This document shows, piece after piece, positions 55,288 through 64,000 of a stretch of DNA of 64,000 bases. Origin of the DNA: Paraburkholderia sprentiae WSM5005 (GTDB lineage: Bacteria > Pseudomonadota > Gammaproteobacteria > Burkholderiales > Burkholderiaceae); contig NZ_CP017561.2 in NCBI RefSeq assembly GCF_001865575.2, positions 1,674,001 through 1,738,000 of the forward strand, in the 5' to 3' direction. Below the pieces are notes generated by a model. It saw only the letters and a program-made list of their open reading frames with translations. It was not told where the DNA came from and searched no databases. A program made the translations under genes and the position numbers. Each line of letters opens with the position of its first letter. Position 1 is the stretch's first letter.

Positions 55288-58200
55288 ATGTCTGCTACCA
55301 GCGTAAAGAGCGTGTGTCCGTATTGCGGCGTCGGCTGCGGCATGGTGCTGCACGTCGAGGACGGCCAGGTCGTGAAGATCGCTGGCGACAAGGAGCATCC
55401 GGCCAACCTCGGCCGGCTGTGCACCAAGGGGCAGTCGGCCCACGTCGCGCTGCGCAAGTCGGGACGGCTCGAAGGCGCGTTCGTGCGTCGTGCGCGCGAC
55501 GAAGACCCGGTGCCGCTGCCAATGGCGCAGGCGTTGAGCAGTACCGCGGCGCGTCTGCGGCGTCTGATCGACGAACATGGTCCCGATGCGGTGTCGTTTT
55601 ATGTGTCGGGGCAGATGTCGCTCGAAGCGCAGTATCTCGTCAACAAGCTCGCGAAGGGCTTTATCGGCACCAACAATATCGAAGCGAACTCGCGCCTGTG
55701 CATGGCGAGTGCGGCGAGCGGCTACAAGCTGTCGCTTGGCGCGGACGGGCCGCCCGGCTCGTACGAAGACTTCGACCACGCCGAGCTGTTTTTCGTCAGC
55801 GGCGCGAATATGGCCGACTGTCATCCGATCCTCTTCCTGCGCATGATGGATCGCGTGAAGGCGGGCGCCAAGCTGATCGTCGTCGATCCGCGCCGCAACG
55901 CGACCGCCGAGAAAGCCGATCTGTTCCTGCAGATCAAACCCGGCACCGACCTCGCGCTGCTGAACGGCCTGCTGCATCTGCTGCACGAAAACGGCGCAAC
56001 GGATGCGACCTTTATCGCCGAACACACCGAAGGCTGGGATGCGATGCCAGCGTTCCTCGCGGACTACACGCCGGAGCACGTTGCGCGCATCACGGGCCTC
56101 GCCGCCGACGACATCCGCCGTGCTGCGCACATGATCGCGTCGGCCAACGACTGGATGAGCTGCTGGACGATGGGCCTGAACCAGAGCACGCACGGTACGT
56201 GGCACACCAATGCGCTGTGCAATCTGCATCTGGCGACCGGCCGCATCTGCCGGCGCGGCAGCGGACCGTTCTCGCTGACGGGCCAGCCGAATGCGATGGG
56301 CGGCCGCGAAATGGGCTACATGGGCCCGGGTTTGCCAGGGCAGCGTTCAGCGCTCGTCGCCGAAGACCGCGCGTTCGTCGAAGCACTGTGGGGCATCGCA
56401 CCGGGCACGCTCAAAGCGGACCCGGGCACCGGCACGATCGACATGTTCGCGCGGATGGCCGCGGGCGACATCAAGGCGTGCTGGATCATCTGCACGAATC
56501 CGGTGGCGACCGTCCCGAACCGGCAGACCGCGATCGCCGGTTTGCGCGCGGCCGAACTCGTGATCGCGCAGGACGCGTTCCTCGATACCGAAACCAACCG
56601 CTACGCCGACGTGCTGCTGCCCGGCGCGCTATGGGCGGAAGCCGAAGGCGTGATGGTCAACTCGGAGCGCAATCTGACGCTGATGCAGCAGGCCATCGAA
56701 CCGCCCGGCGCGGCGTTGCCCGACTGGCGGATCATCGCGCGCATCGCATGCGAAATGGGCTTTGCCGACGCGTTCAGCTATGCGAGCGCCGACGAAGTGT
56801 TCGCCGAACTCACGCGCGCGGCGAACCCCGCGACCGGCTACGACCTGCGCGGCGCGAGCCATCGCCGTTTGAAGGACTCGCCGCTGCAGTGGCCGATCGC
56901 GTCGGCCGATTCATCCGAGCGCAACCCGCTTCGCTATCTGAACGACGGCGTAAGCCAGACGCTCAGGGAATCCGACGATGGCAGCCGCCCGCGCATTGCT
57001 TTTCCGACCGCCAGCGGCAAGGCGAAGTTTTTCGCGCGCGCGTACGCACCCGCGGCCGAGGTGCCCGATCGCGAGTTCCCGATCGTGTTGAACACGGGCC
57101 GCCTGCAGCATCAATGGCACACGATGAGCAAGACCGGCAAGGTCGCGATGCTGAACAAGCTGAACCCGGGACCGTTCGTCGAGATTCATCCGGACGACGC
57201 GGCCGAACTCGGGATTCGCGCGAAAGACGAGGTCGAGATCCGTTCGCGCCGTGGCCGCGCGGTCCTGCCCGCCGTCGTCACCGATCGTGTCGACGCGGGC
57301 CAGTGCTTCGCGCCGATGCACTGGAACGACGTGTTCGGCGACGAACTGTGCATCAACGCGGTGACCAACGACGCGGTCGATCCGGTTTCCCTGCAGCCCG
57401 AACTGAAACTCTGCGCGGTCGCGCTGAGTCGGGTGACGGCCGATCGCGTCGCGCCCACGCGCGATGACGACGACGCGCTCTCCACCCCCGCCGACGCAGC
57501 GGTGTTCACGCCCAGCGCCAAGGATCAATCCATGCCTCGTATCGAAGCCCTCACGACTTTGCTGCAATTGCCGCCCGAGCCCGCGCCGATGCCGTCGCTC
57601 TGCGAGGCGGAGCGCGCGTATCTGGCGGGCTTCGTCAGCGGCCTGCGTTCGGCCGAAGCGCAAGGCCTCGAGAACGTGCCGGTGCTGCCGCACAGCGCAC
57701 CGTTCGATGCGATGAAACGGCTCTACGTCGATGGTCTGCTGGCCGGACTGTACAGCCGCAGCTCGACGACGGCGCAGCCGTCAGCCGCTGCGGTGCGGCC
57801 ATCTCTTGCGCAGGAAGAGGCGCGCGAATCGGGCGTGCGCATCGTGCGCGTGCGGCCGAAGGTCACGCTGTTGTGGGCTTCGCAAACCGGCAACACCGAA
57901 GCGCTGATCGAGCGTTACGCGACGCGTCTGATGGAATCGGGCTTCGAAATTCGCACCGCGTGCATGGCCGACTATTCGTTCGCGACGCTCGCGAAGGCGC
58001 AATACGTGCTGCTGATGACCAGCACGTTCGGCGACGGCGATGCGCCCGACAACGCGCAGGACTTCTGGACGCAACTGAACGCCGCCACGGCGCCGCGCCT
58101 CGACGGCGTGCGTTTCGCGGTGCTCGCGCTCGGCGATCGCAACTACGACCAGTTTTGCGGTCACGGCCGCCGTCTCGACGAGCGGCTCGCCGCGCAGGGC

Positions 58201-59472
58201 GCGCTGCGTCTGACCGAGCGCGTCGACTGCGACATTGAATATCAGCCGAGCGCCGATGCATGGCTCGAACGTGTGATCGTCTGCATCAAGCAAGCGGATG
58301 CCGCGCTGTATGCGGTGCCGCCGGGCGGCATGATCAACGCGGTGGCGGGCGCGGTGCCGACCAAGGCGCGGCCGGCCGCGTCGCGCGTGGTCGGCAATCT
58401 GCGCCTGAACCGGCAGGGCGCAGCGAAGGATACGCGCTACGTGTCGCTGCAAACCGGCGAGACGAACCTCGAATACGAGGCCGGCGATGCGCTCGGCGTA
58501 TGGCCGAGCAACTGCCCGGAACTGGTCGACGAACTGATCACGCTGAGCGGTCTGCACGCGGACGCGTCGGTGCAGGTCGCGGGTGTCGGCGACATGCGGC
58601 TCGCCGATGCGCTCGGCAAGCACTACGAGATCGCGCGGCCGAGCGCCGAAGCGCTCGCGTTCGTCGCCGCGCGCAGCCGCAACGGCGCGCTGCGCGATCT
58701 GCTCGCGCCCGAACGCAAGGCAGACCTGAAGCAATGGCTATGGGGACAGCAGCTCGCCGACGTGTTGCACGAGTTTCCGGTGAGCCTGACGCCCGCCGAG
58801 CTGACCGGCATGCTCAAGCGCCTGCAGCCGCGTCTGTATTCGATCGCATCGAGCCCGAAGGCGCATCCGGGCGAGGTGCATCTGACGGTGTCGGCGGTGC
58901 GGTACAGCAATGGCCGACGGCATCGCAAGGGCGTGTCGTCGACGTTTCTCGCCGATCGCGCCGGTGACGCCGACGTGCCTGTGTTCGTGCAGAAGTCCGC
59001 ACACTTTCGTCCTCCTCACCAAGCGGACACGCCGATGATCATGGTCGGGCCCGGCACGGGCATCGCACCGTTTCGCGGCTTTCTGCACGAACGGCAGGCA
59101 CGTGGCGAGCGCGGACGCAATTGGCTGTTCTTCGGCGAACAGCATGCCGCGACCGACTTTTACTATCGCGACGAACTCGAAGCGATGCGCGCAAGCGGTC
59201 TGCTGAGCCGACTCGACGTCGCGTTCTCGCGCGACCAGGCCGACAAGATCTACGTGCAGGACCGCATGCGCGAACACGGTGCGCAATTGTGGGCATGGCT
59301 CGAAGACGGTGCGCATTTCTATGTGTGCGGCGACGCGAACCGGATGGCACGGGACGTCGACGCGGCGCTCAAGGACGTGATCGCGACGCACGGGGGCATG
59401 AGCGAAGACAAAGCACTCGAATACGTGAGCCGTCTGACGCGCGAAAAACGCTATGCACGCGACGTCTATTGA
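55288..59472 (+). CDS. Assimilatory nitrate reductase fused to a CysJ-like flavoprotein reductase
   Basis: 1394 residues. Residues 1-740 are a NasA/NarB-type molybdopterin enzyme: Cys10, Cys13, Cys17 and a fourth Cys (CPYCGVGCG ... RLCTKG) for a [4Fe-4S] cluster, then molybdopterin and molydopterin dinucleotide-binding domains (GQPNAMGGREMGYM; FPIVLNTGRLQHQWHTMSKT). Residues 750-1394 are a diflavin reductase: linker, flavodoxin domain (LLWASQTGNTEALIERY), FAD domain (RLYSIASSP) and NADPH site (MVGPGTGIAPFRGF). The fusion should draw electrons straight from NADPH through FAD and FMN to the molybdenum site. An internal ATG at 57532 with AAGGA seven bases before it sits exactly at the fusion joint and could give a free flavoprotein. 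Confidence 0.93.
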   Translation: MSATSVKSVCPYCGVGCGMVLHVEDGQVVKIAGDKEHPANLGRLCTKGQSAHVALRKSGRLEGAFVRRARDEDPVPLPMAQALSSTAARLRRLIDEHGPDAVSFYVSGQMSLEAQYLVNKLAKGFIGTNNIEANSRLCMASAASGYKLSLGADGPPGSYEDFDHAELFFVSGANMADCHPILFLRMMDRVKAGAKLIVVDPRRNATAEKADLFLQIKPGTDLALLNGLLHLLHENGATDATFIAEHTEGWDAMPAFLADYTPEHVARITGLAADDIRRAAHMIASANDWMSCWTMGLNQSTHGTWHTNALCNLHLATGRICRRGSGPFSLTGQPNAMGGREMGYMGPGLPGQRSALVAEDRAFVEALWGIAPGTLKADPGTGTIDMFARMAAGDIKACWIICTNPVATVPNRQTAIAGLRAAELVIAQDAFLDTETNRYADVLLPGALWAEAEGVMVNSERNLTLMQQAIEPPGAALPDWRIIARIACEMGFADAFSYASADEVFAELTRAANPATGYDLRGASHRRLKDSPLQWPIASADSSERNPLRYLNDGVSQTLRESDDGSRPRIAFPTASGKAKFFARAYAPAAEVPDREFPIVLNTGRLQHQWHTMSKTGKVAMLNKLNPGPFVEIHPDDAAELGIRAKDEVEIRSRRGRAVLPAVVTDRVDAGQCFAPMHWNDVFGDELCINAVTNDAVDPVSLQPELKLCAVALSRVTADRVAPTRDDDDALSTPADAAVFTPSAKDQSMPRIEALTTLLQLPPEPAPMPSLCEAERAYLAGFVSGLRSAEAQGLENVPVLPHSAPFDAMKRLYVDGLLAGLYSRSSTTAQPSAAAVRPSLAQEEARESGVRIVRVRPKVTLLWASQTGNTEALIERYATRLMESGFEIRTACMADYSFATLAKAQYVLLMTSTFGDGDAPDNAQDFWTQLNAATAPRLDGVRFAVLALGDRNYDQFCGHGRRLDERLAAQGALRLTERVDCDIEYQPSADAWLERVIVCIKQADAALYAVPPGGMINAVAGAVPTKARPAASRVVGNLRLNRQGAAKDTRYVSLQTGETNLEYEAGDALGVWPSNCPELVDELITLSGLHADASVQVAGVGDMRLADALGKHYEIARPSAEALAFVAARSRNGALRDLLAPERKADLKQWLWGQQLADVLHEFPVSLTPAELTGMLKRLQPRLYSIASSPKAHPGEVHLTVSAVRYSNGRRHRKGVSSTFLADRAGDADVPVFVQKSAHFRPPHQADTPMIMVGPGTGIAPFRGFLHERQARGERGRNWLFFGEQHAATDFYYRDELEAMRASGLLSRLDVAFSRDQADKIYVQDRMREHGAQLWAWLEDGAHFYVCGDANRMARDVDAALKDVIATHGGMSEDKALEYVSRLTREKRYARDVY

Positions 59473-59561
59473 GCAGCTTGGCGCATGCGGCTGCGCAGTG
59501 ACGAGCGCGCCGGCACGTTTCGAAAAAGGCCTTAAAAAAAGCCTCGAAACAGACATCGGCA

Positions 59562-59576
59562 TGGCATGACGCTTGC
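59562..59576 (+). promoter_or_regulatory. Sigma-54 (-24/-12) promoter of the nitrate transporter gene
   Basis: TGGCATGACGCTTGC: GG and GC elements ten bases apart, one mismatch to consensus, 103 bp before the transporter ATG. No leader terminator was found here. Confidence 0.7.
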
Positions 59577-59678
59577 ATGTTGAGCCCGGATGAAAAAACT
59601 CTGAATCACACGCCGGTGCAAAAATATAAGCAGCGTAGTAACCGGATTACCAGGCATTTTATTTACTGAGGATCTCTG

Positions 59679-61046
59679 ATGAAAAACGTGATGCACTCTC
59701 TGCGAAGCGGTGATTGGCGCGCACTGGTCGCCTGCTTTCTGTATTTCGACACGGGCTTCACCGTTTGGGTGCTGTACGGACCGCTCGCGCCGTTCATCAG
59801 CAAGAGCATCGCGATGACGCCCGCGCAGCAGGGTCTGCTGGTCGCGGTACCGGTGTTGTCCGCGGCGATCCTGCGCGTGACGCTCGGCAATCTGTATCAG
59901 TCCGCGCATGGCAAACGCATTGCGTTGATGGGCGTACTGCTGTCGGCGGTGCCGACGATCGTGCTGCCGCTGCTGCCTGCGGTGCCGTCGTACGACATGC
60001 TGTTGGTGCTCGGCGTGTTCCTCGGTGTCGGCGGCGCCAGCTTCGCGGTCGCGCTGCCGATGGCCGGCAGCAACTATCCGCCGAAAGTGCAGGGCCTCGT
60101 GCTGGGCCTCGCCGCGGCCGGCAACATCGGCGCGGTGCTCGACGGCTTCCTGTTCCCGCAACTGGCGACGCATTACGGTTGGCAAATGGCGGCGGGTGGC
60201 GCCTTGCCGCTGCTGGCGATCGCCGCGATCACGCTGTACTTCTGGGCCAACGACGCTGGCGTGAAAACCGGCAGCGTGCTGCGCGCGTTCGGCAGCTTTG
60301 CGACGACGCTCGTCGGCCTGATCGTGCTCGTGCTGCTCGTCGAAGCGGGGCTGTTCGGCGCGGGCAAGACCGGCGTGCTGCTGTTGCCGGTGGTCGGCGC
60401 GCTGCTCGCGATCGCGGTGCTGCCGCAACGCTACCGCTCGGTGCTCGCCGAGCGCGATACGTGGGTCATCATGCTGGTCTATAGCATTACGTTCGGCGGT
60501 TTCGTCGGCATGTCCTCGTATGTGTCGCTGCTGCTGACCAATCTGTATCAACTGTCGAAAATCGACGCGGGTCTGTTCATGGCGCTGCTCGCCGCGACCG
60601 GCGCAATGGTGCGCCCGCTCGGCGGCCTGATCGCCGACCGGGTCTCGGGGGTGCGCGCGCTGACCGTGCTGCTCGCGATCATCGCGGTGTGCGACTTCCT
60701 GTTCGCCGCGGCGATGCCGTCGCTCACAGGCGGCATCGCGTTGCTGCTGTGCCTGTATGTCGCGTTCGGACTCGGCAATGGCGCGACGTTCCAGCTGGTG
60801 CCGCATCGCTGGGCCGGCCGCACCGGTCTAATGTCCGGCATCGTCGGCGCGGCGGGCGGCATCGGCGGCTTCTATCTGCCGGTGGTGATGGGCATCGCGA
60901 AAGAAAGCACCGGCAGCTACCAGATGGGCTTTGCGACGTTCGGCACGCTGTCGGCATGCGCGTTCCTTGCGATCGTCGCGCTGCGCCGCCCCTGGATGGC
61001 GTGGTCGATGCAAACCGGCGGCATGCACGCGCATGCGACGGAGTAA
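59679..61046 (+). CDS. NarK/NasA-type nitrate/nitrite transporter (MFS)
   Basis: 455 residues with about 12 membrane helices. NNP-family features: CFLYFDTGFTVWVLYGPLA in helix 1, GVGGASFAVALPMAGSNYPP in helix 4-5 (nitrate signature region) and GATFQLVPHRWAGRTGLMSG plus GIVGAAGGIGGFYLPVVMG in the second half (second signature). It should import nitrate for the reductase encoded upstream. GAGGATCT precedes the ATG. A separate sigma-54 promoter lies in the 206-bp spacer. Confidence 0.93.
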   Translation: MKNVMHSLRSGDWRALVACFLYFDTGFTVWVLYGPLAPFISKSIAMTPAQQGLLVAVPVLSAAILRVTLGNLYQSAHGKRIALMGVLLSAVPTIVLPLLPAVPSYDMLLVLGVFLGVGGASFAVALPMAGSNYPPKVQGLVLGLAAAGNIGAVLDGFLFPQLATHYGWQMAAGGALPLLAIAAITLYFWANDAGVKTGSVLRAFGSFATTLVGLIVLVLLVEAGLFGAGKTGVLLLPVVGALLAIAVLPQRYRSVLAERDTWVIMLVYSITFGGFVGMSSYVSLLLTNLYQLSKIDAGLFMALLAATGAMVRPLGGLIADRVSGVRALTVLLAIIAVCDFLFAAAMPSLTGGIALLLCLYVAFGLGNGATFQLVPHRWAGRTGLMSGIVGAAGGIGGFYLPVVMGIAKESTGSYQMGFATFGTLSACAFLAIVALRRPWMAWSMQTGGMHAHATE

Positions 61047-61154
61047 GGCTCCGCGTGCGGCGTTCGGCGGTGCCGGCGGCGCATGCATCATGCTTTGAGA
61101 CAAAGCGCAGTCGAATGCTTGCAAGCGGCGCATCGCGCATCGACGGAAGAAACA

Positions 61155-61182
61155 ACGCAAAAGGGGCCAAAAATTGGCCCCT
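61155..61182 (-). terminator. Intrinsic terminator after the hypothetical gene at 61220
   Basis: Perfect 9-bp stem AGGGGCCAA / TTGGCCCCT with a three-base loop; on the minus strand TTTTGCG follows. It may also stop plus-strand readthrough from the transporter gene. Confidence 0.8.
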
Positions 61183-61219
61183 CAACCGTTGCAAACAGCG
61201 CAGAAAAACCAGGCCGCGG

Positions 61220-61585
61220 CTAGTCGGCGATCCGCTTGTCGGCCAGCGCGTTCTGACAGTCGGCCAGCACCTGCCGGACTAGCCGCGCCTGTGGGTCGAG
61301 TTCGTCGGTATCGAGAATTTCCTCGACCGCGTCGCGGGCCCAGTCGGTGTCGACGAAGCGCGCGTGGCGCCGCGCGATTTCGACCGCAGTGGCCGACAGC
61401 TTCGCGATGCAGAGCCAGTCGGCTTCGCGCGCGCGGCGGTCGAGCCACTTGTGCGCGGATTGCACGTGAAACGCCGCGTCGGGCCAGTCTTCGTTCAGAT
61501 AATAGGCGCCGAGGCTTCCGCATGTGAGCCAGCACAACAGCTCCAGGCGGTCACGGGGACTCAGATGTTGGCGTACATCACTCAT
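61220..61585 (-). CDS. Hypothetical helical protein
   Basis: 121 residues, predicted mostly helical and cytoplasmic (LSPRDRLELLCWLTCGSLGA, DAAFHVQSAHKWLDRRAREA, LAKLSATAVEIARRHARFVD), possibly TPR-like or four-helix. No signal peptide and no catalytic motif seen. No family recognised. It is monocistronic on the minus strand with its own terminator at 61155-61182, and convergent with the nitrate transporter gene. Confidence 0.7.
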   Translation of the reverse strand: MSDVRQHLSPRDRLELLCWLTCGSLGAYYLNEDWPDAAFHVQSAHKWLDRRAREADWLCIAKLSATAVEIARRHARFVDTDWARDAVEEILDTDELDPQARLVRQVLADCQNALADKRIAD

Positions 61586-61834
61586 GGCGACGCTCGCTGC
61601 AGTAAATGGCTTCCCGGTGAGGCCGGCGGGCGCCGTCCTCCGCTAATTACAAACATTAGCATGCGGAATTCCCGGGCGGCAATTCCTGACCACCCTGGCG
61701 TGCGGCGCCGCCACAGGCGGGTTTTTGGGCGATGCATCAGCCGGGCGCGGGGGGGCGAGCTGATCGACCCGCTGCCGGCGCGCCGGAGCCGCCGCGCCAG
61801 CAGCTAGCGGCTTGCAGCGGTCGCCGCCGCGGCT

Positions 61835-62632
61835 TCAGCGTTCGCCGCGCGTCGCGACGATGAAAAGCCGCGGAAACGGCAGCAGCACCGTGCCGTCGGC
61901 GAGCGCCGGGTAGGCCTTGGCGATTTCGTCGCGATAGCGCTGCACGAACGTGCTGCGTTCGGCGTCGTCGAGCGCGGCGAGAAACGGCCGCAGCGCGCTG
62001 CCCTTGAACCATTCGACCACCGCGTCGGCGCCCGCGAGCGGGTGGTGATAGACCGTGCACCACACGTCGACGCGCGCGCACAGCGGTTTGAGCAGCGCGT
62101 AGTACCAGTTGGCGTCGTGCCGGACGGTGCGCTCGACACCTTTGAGCCTGGGCGCCCAGGGCCCGTCGGTGGCGATTTCGCGCAGCAGCCGATGGGCCGG
62201 TTCGTCGAGATTGACAGGCATTTGCACCGCGAGGCTGCCGCCGGTGGCAAGTTTCGCCACCAGCGCGGGGAACAGCCGCTCGTGGTCCGGCACCCATTGC
62301 AGCACCGCGTTCGCGAGGATCACGTCGTAGGGACCGGGTGCGTCCCACGTCGACACGTCGCTGATGTCGAAGCGCAATTGCGGCAGGCGTTGGCGGGCCG
62401 CCGCGATCATGTCGGCGGAGCTGTCGATGCCGCTGACCGACGCGCCCGGCACACGCTCCGCCAGCACCTCGGTCGAGTTGCCCGGCCCGCAGCCGATGTC
62501 GACCGCGAGCCGTGCGCCGTCCAACGGCACCGCCGCGAGCAGATCGCGCACCGGGCGGGTGCGCTCGTTCTCGAACATCGCGTACTGCTTCGCGTACGAA
62601 TCGCCGTGCGCGGCGGGGGCGGTCTCGGTCAT
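61835..62632 (-). CDS. tam: Trans-aconitate 2-methyltransferase
   Basis: 265 residues of a class I SAM-dependent methyltransferase: motif I LAVDIGCGPGNSTEVLAERV, motif II VSGIDSSADMIAAARQRLP, then FDISDVSTWDAPGPYDVILA and NAVLQWVPDHERLFPALVA, the Tam fingerprint. It esterifies trans-aconitate, an aconitase inhibitor formed from cis-aconitate. AAGGAG before the ATG at 62632 fixes the start. It is divergent from the LysR gene across 94 bp, so it may be that regulator's target. Confidence 0.9.
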   Translation of the reverse strand: MTETAPAAHGDSYAKQYAMFENERTRPVRDLLAAVPLDGARLAVDIGCGPGNSTEVLAERVPGASVSGIDSSADMIAAARQRLPQLRFDISDVSTWDAPGPYDVILANAVLQWVPDHERLFPALVAKLATGGSLAVQMPVNLDEPAHRLLREIATDGPWAPRLKGVERTVRHDANWYYALLKPLCARVDVWCTVYHHPLAGADAVVEWFKGSALRPFLAALDDAERSTFVQRYRDEIAKAYPALADGTVLLPFPRLFIVATRGER

Positions 62633-62726
62633 TTGTCGCTCCTTGGTGGGGTTCGGTGCGGCCATTCTCGGTCGCCGGCTGGCCGCAGTAAAATGAATTT
62701 ACGATTCCGATTGCTTCATTTTTCTA

Positions 62727-63626
62727 ATGAAAATCGACACCCTCGGCGTGCAGGCTTTCGTCGCGATCGCCGATCGCGGCAGCTTCCAGGGCGCGGCGGA
62801 TTCGCTGCACGTGACGCAAACGGCGATCACGCAGCGGCTACGCAAGCTCGAAGGCTATCTCGGCGTGACGCTGATCGAGCGCACCACGCGCTCGATGGCG
62901 CTCACGGAGATCGGCCGCCATTTTCTGCCGCAGGCGCGTCGGCTGCTCGGTGAACTCGCCGACGCACTCGTCGAGATCCGCGAAACCGGCATCGCGCGAC
63001 GCGGCGACGTGTCGATCGCGTGCGTGCCGACCGTCGGCGTGCAGTATCTGCCGCGCATCTTGCAGGCGTATTCGGCGCGCTATCCGCACAATCGCATCAA
63101 GATTCTCGATCACGCGTCGTCGGCGGTGGAGCAGGCCGTGTTGCGCAGAGAGGTCGAGTTCGGTATCAACATCGCACGCGAGCGTCATCCCGAGCTGACC
63201 ACCGTGCCGCTCACCGAAGATCGCTACGTGCTGATCTGCCATGAGGACCATCCGCTCGCGAAGCGGCGGCGCATCGCGTGGGCGCAGTTGCAGGCGTTCC
63301 CGCTGATTTTCGCCGGCGAGGTCAGCGGCAACCGCGCGCTGCTCGACCTCGCGTTGGCATCGAGCGAGCTTACGCTGCGGTCGTTCTACGAGGTGCAGCG
63401 CAGTTCGACCGCGGTCGGACTCGTCGCGCAACGGGTCGGCGCGGCGGTGGTGCCCGCGCTCGCGCTGCACAAGGGCGCGTATCCGAGCGTGCGCACCGTC
63501 GAGCTCACGCGGCCCACCGTGTCGCGCACGCTGGTGCTCGTCGCGCGCAAGACCGCGCAACTGTCGCCGGCGGCGCAGGCGCTGTACGACATGATTCGCG
63601 AGCAGGCGACCCTCAAAACCGGATGA
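62727..63626 (+). CDS. LysR-family transcriptional regulator
   Basis: 299 residues. N-terminal winged helix-turn-helix ([40 protein letters not shown]) and a C-terminal periplasmic-binding-like effector domain ([35 protein letters not shown]). LysR proteins bind a small-molecule co-inducer and often control the divergent neighbour, here tam. The ligand cannot be guessed. Confidence 0.93.
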   Translation: MKIDTLGVQAFVAIADRGSFQGAADSLHVTQTAITQRLRKLEGYLGVTLIERTTRSMALTEIGRHFLPQARRLLGELADALVEIRETGIARRGDVSIACVPTVGVQYLPRILQAYSARYPHNRIKILDHASSAVEQAVLRREVEFGINIARERHPELTTVPLTEDRYVLICHEDHPLAKRRRIAWAQLQAFPLIFAGEVSGNRALLDLALASSELTLRSFYEVQRSSTAVGLVAQRVGAAVVPALALHKGAYPSVRTVELTRPTVSRTLVLVARKTAQLSPAAQALYDMIREQATLKTG

Positions 63627-63708
63627 CGGCGCGCCGCGCGCACGGCAAACTGGCCGGCTTCGGCGTGTCATTTCCTCAACCCGATCAACCACGCGACGCA
63701 CCCCACCC

Positions 63709-64000
63709 ATGCTGCAGATACTCGGCAAGACCACCTCGATCAACGTGCGCAAGGTGCTGTGGACCTGCGCGGAGCTTGGGCTTTCGTTCGAACAGGAAGA
63801 CTGGGGCTCGGGCTTTCGTTCGACCGATGTCGCCGAATTCCGCGCGCTGAACCCGAACGCGATGGTCCCCGTGATTCGCGACGGCGACTTCGTGTTGTGG
63901 GAATCGAACGCGATCATTCGTTACCTCGCGAACCGTTATCGCGGCGAGGGGCTCTATCCGGCCGATCCGGTCGAGCGCGCGCGCTGCGACCAATGGATCG
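63709..64000 (+). CDS. Glutathione S-transferase, 5' part
   Basis: The first 97 codons are in the window; the gene runs off the right edge. [20 protein letters not shown] and [31 protein letters not shown] and [10 protein letters not shown] form the thioredoxin-like GST N-terminal domain, with the cis-Pro in MVPVI and the Glu-Ser glutathione contacts in WESN. The start of the helical C-terminal domain (ERARCDQW) is visible. Class and substrate cannot be told. Confidence 0.9.
   Translation, partial: MLQILGKTTSINVRKVLWTCAELGLSFEQEDWGSGFRSTDVAEFRALNPNAMVPVIRDGDFVLWESNAIIRYLANRYRGEGLYPADPVERARCDQWI

Noticed and set aside
59521..59550. Terminator between the nitrate reductase and the transporter gene
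   Set aside because: Only a 4-bp AGGC/GCCT stem with an A-rich loop; too weak to support.

Overview
The window reads as chromosomal DNA of a Paraburkholderia/Burkholderia-type betaproteobacterium. It is GC-rich with strong GC3 codon bias. It carries a complete-looking cepacian-type exopolysaccharide locus (bce genes), Burkholderia-style small exported and lipoprotein genes, and an assimilatory nitrate/nitrite region with a nitrate reductase-flavoprotein fusion. No rRNA, tRNA, CRISPR array or intact insertion sequence was recognised.

Layout. 1-8.3 kb: end of an MscS-type channel gene, otsA (trehalose-6-phosphate synthase), a GT4 glycosyltransferase, a SYLF-domain lipoprotein, a two-helix membrane protein, a PsiF-like protein, a YciI-like protein, and a protein with an IS-transposase N-terminal domain but no catalytic part (candidate domesticated regulator). 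8.3-23.6 kb: manC/bceA facing away from the operon bceB-bceK (priming transferase, UDP-glucose dehydrogenase, phosphotyrosine phosphatase, outer-membrane export lipoprotein, tyrosine autokinase, four glycosyltransferases and the Wzy polymerase). 23.8-27.9 kb: a four-gene chemosensory-like module (hybrid MCP/HPt/ATPase kinase, minimal MCP-hairpin protein, CheX-like protein, CheY-like receiver) lying between the two halves of the polysaccharide locus. 28-44 kb: second half, with gmd (bceN), an SGNH hydrolase, acyltransferases (bceO, bceS), a large secreted beta-propeller-like protein, flippase (bceQ), two-domain glycosyltransferase (bceR) and UTP-glucose-1-phosphate uridylyltransferase (bceT). 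The block is interrupted between bceR and bceS by a low-GC island (about 37.7-41.2 kb) carrying an M35 (aspzincin) metallopeptidase, a delivery-domain-like partner upstream, a periplasmic immunity-like protein downstream, and a decayed second copy of the same cassette.

44-50.9 kb: malate synthase G with a GlcG-like partner, a small exported protein, a ClC chloride channel with CBS domains, a small hypothetical protein and a MOSC-domain protein. 50.9-61.1 kb: nitrogen assimilation, with cobA (siroheme) divergent from nirB-nirD-nasA fusion, then a NarK-type nitrate transporter. Three -24/-12 (sigma-54) promoter matches, an NtrC-like site, and paired leader hairpins (hexaloop hairpin followed by an intrinsic terminator) upstream of both cobA and nirB indicate nitrogen control by sigma-54 plus ANTAR-type (NasR/NasT-like) antitermination. 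61-64 kb: hypothetical gene, trans-aconitate methyltransferase, LysR regulator and the start of a glutathione S-transferase gene.

The polysaccharide genes together make nucleotide sugars (bceA, bceC, bceN, bceT), build, acylate and polymerise the repeat unit (bceB, G, H, J, K, R, O, S, I), flip it (bceQ) and export it (bceE, F, D). The most novel-looking items are the embedded chemosensory-like module and the metallopeptidase/immunity cassette with its fossil duplicate. All product calls come from reading motifs and gene order; no database search was run.
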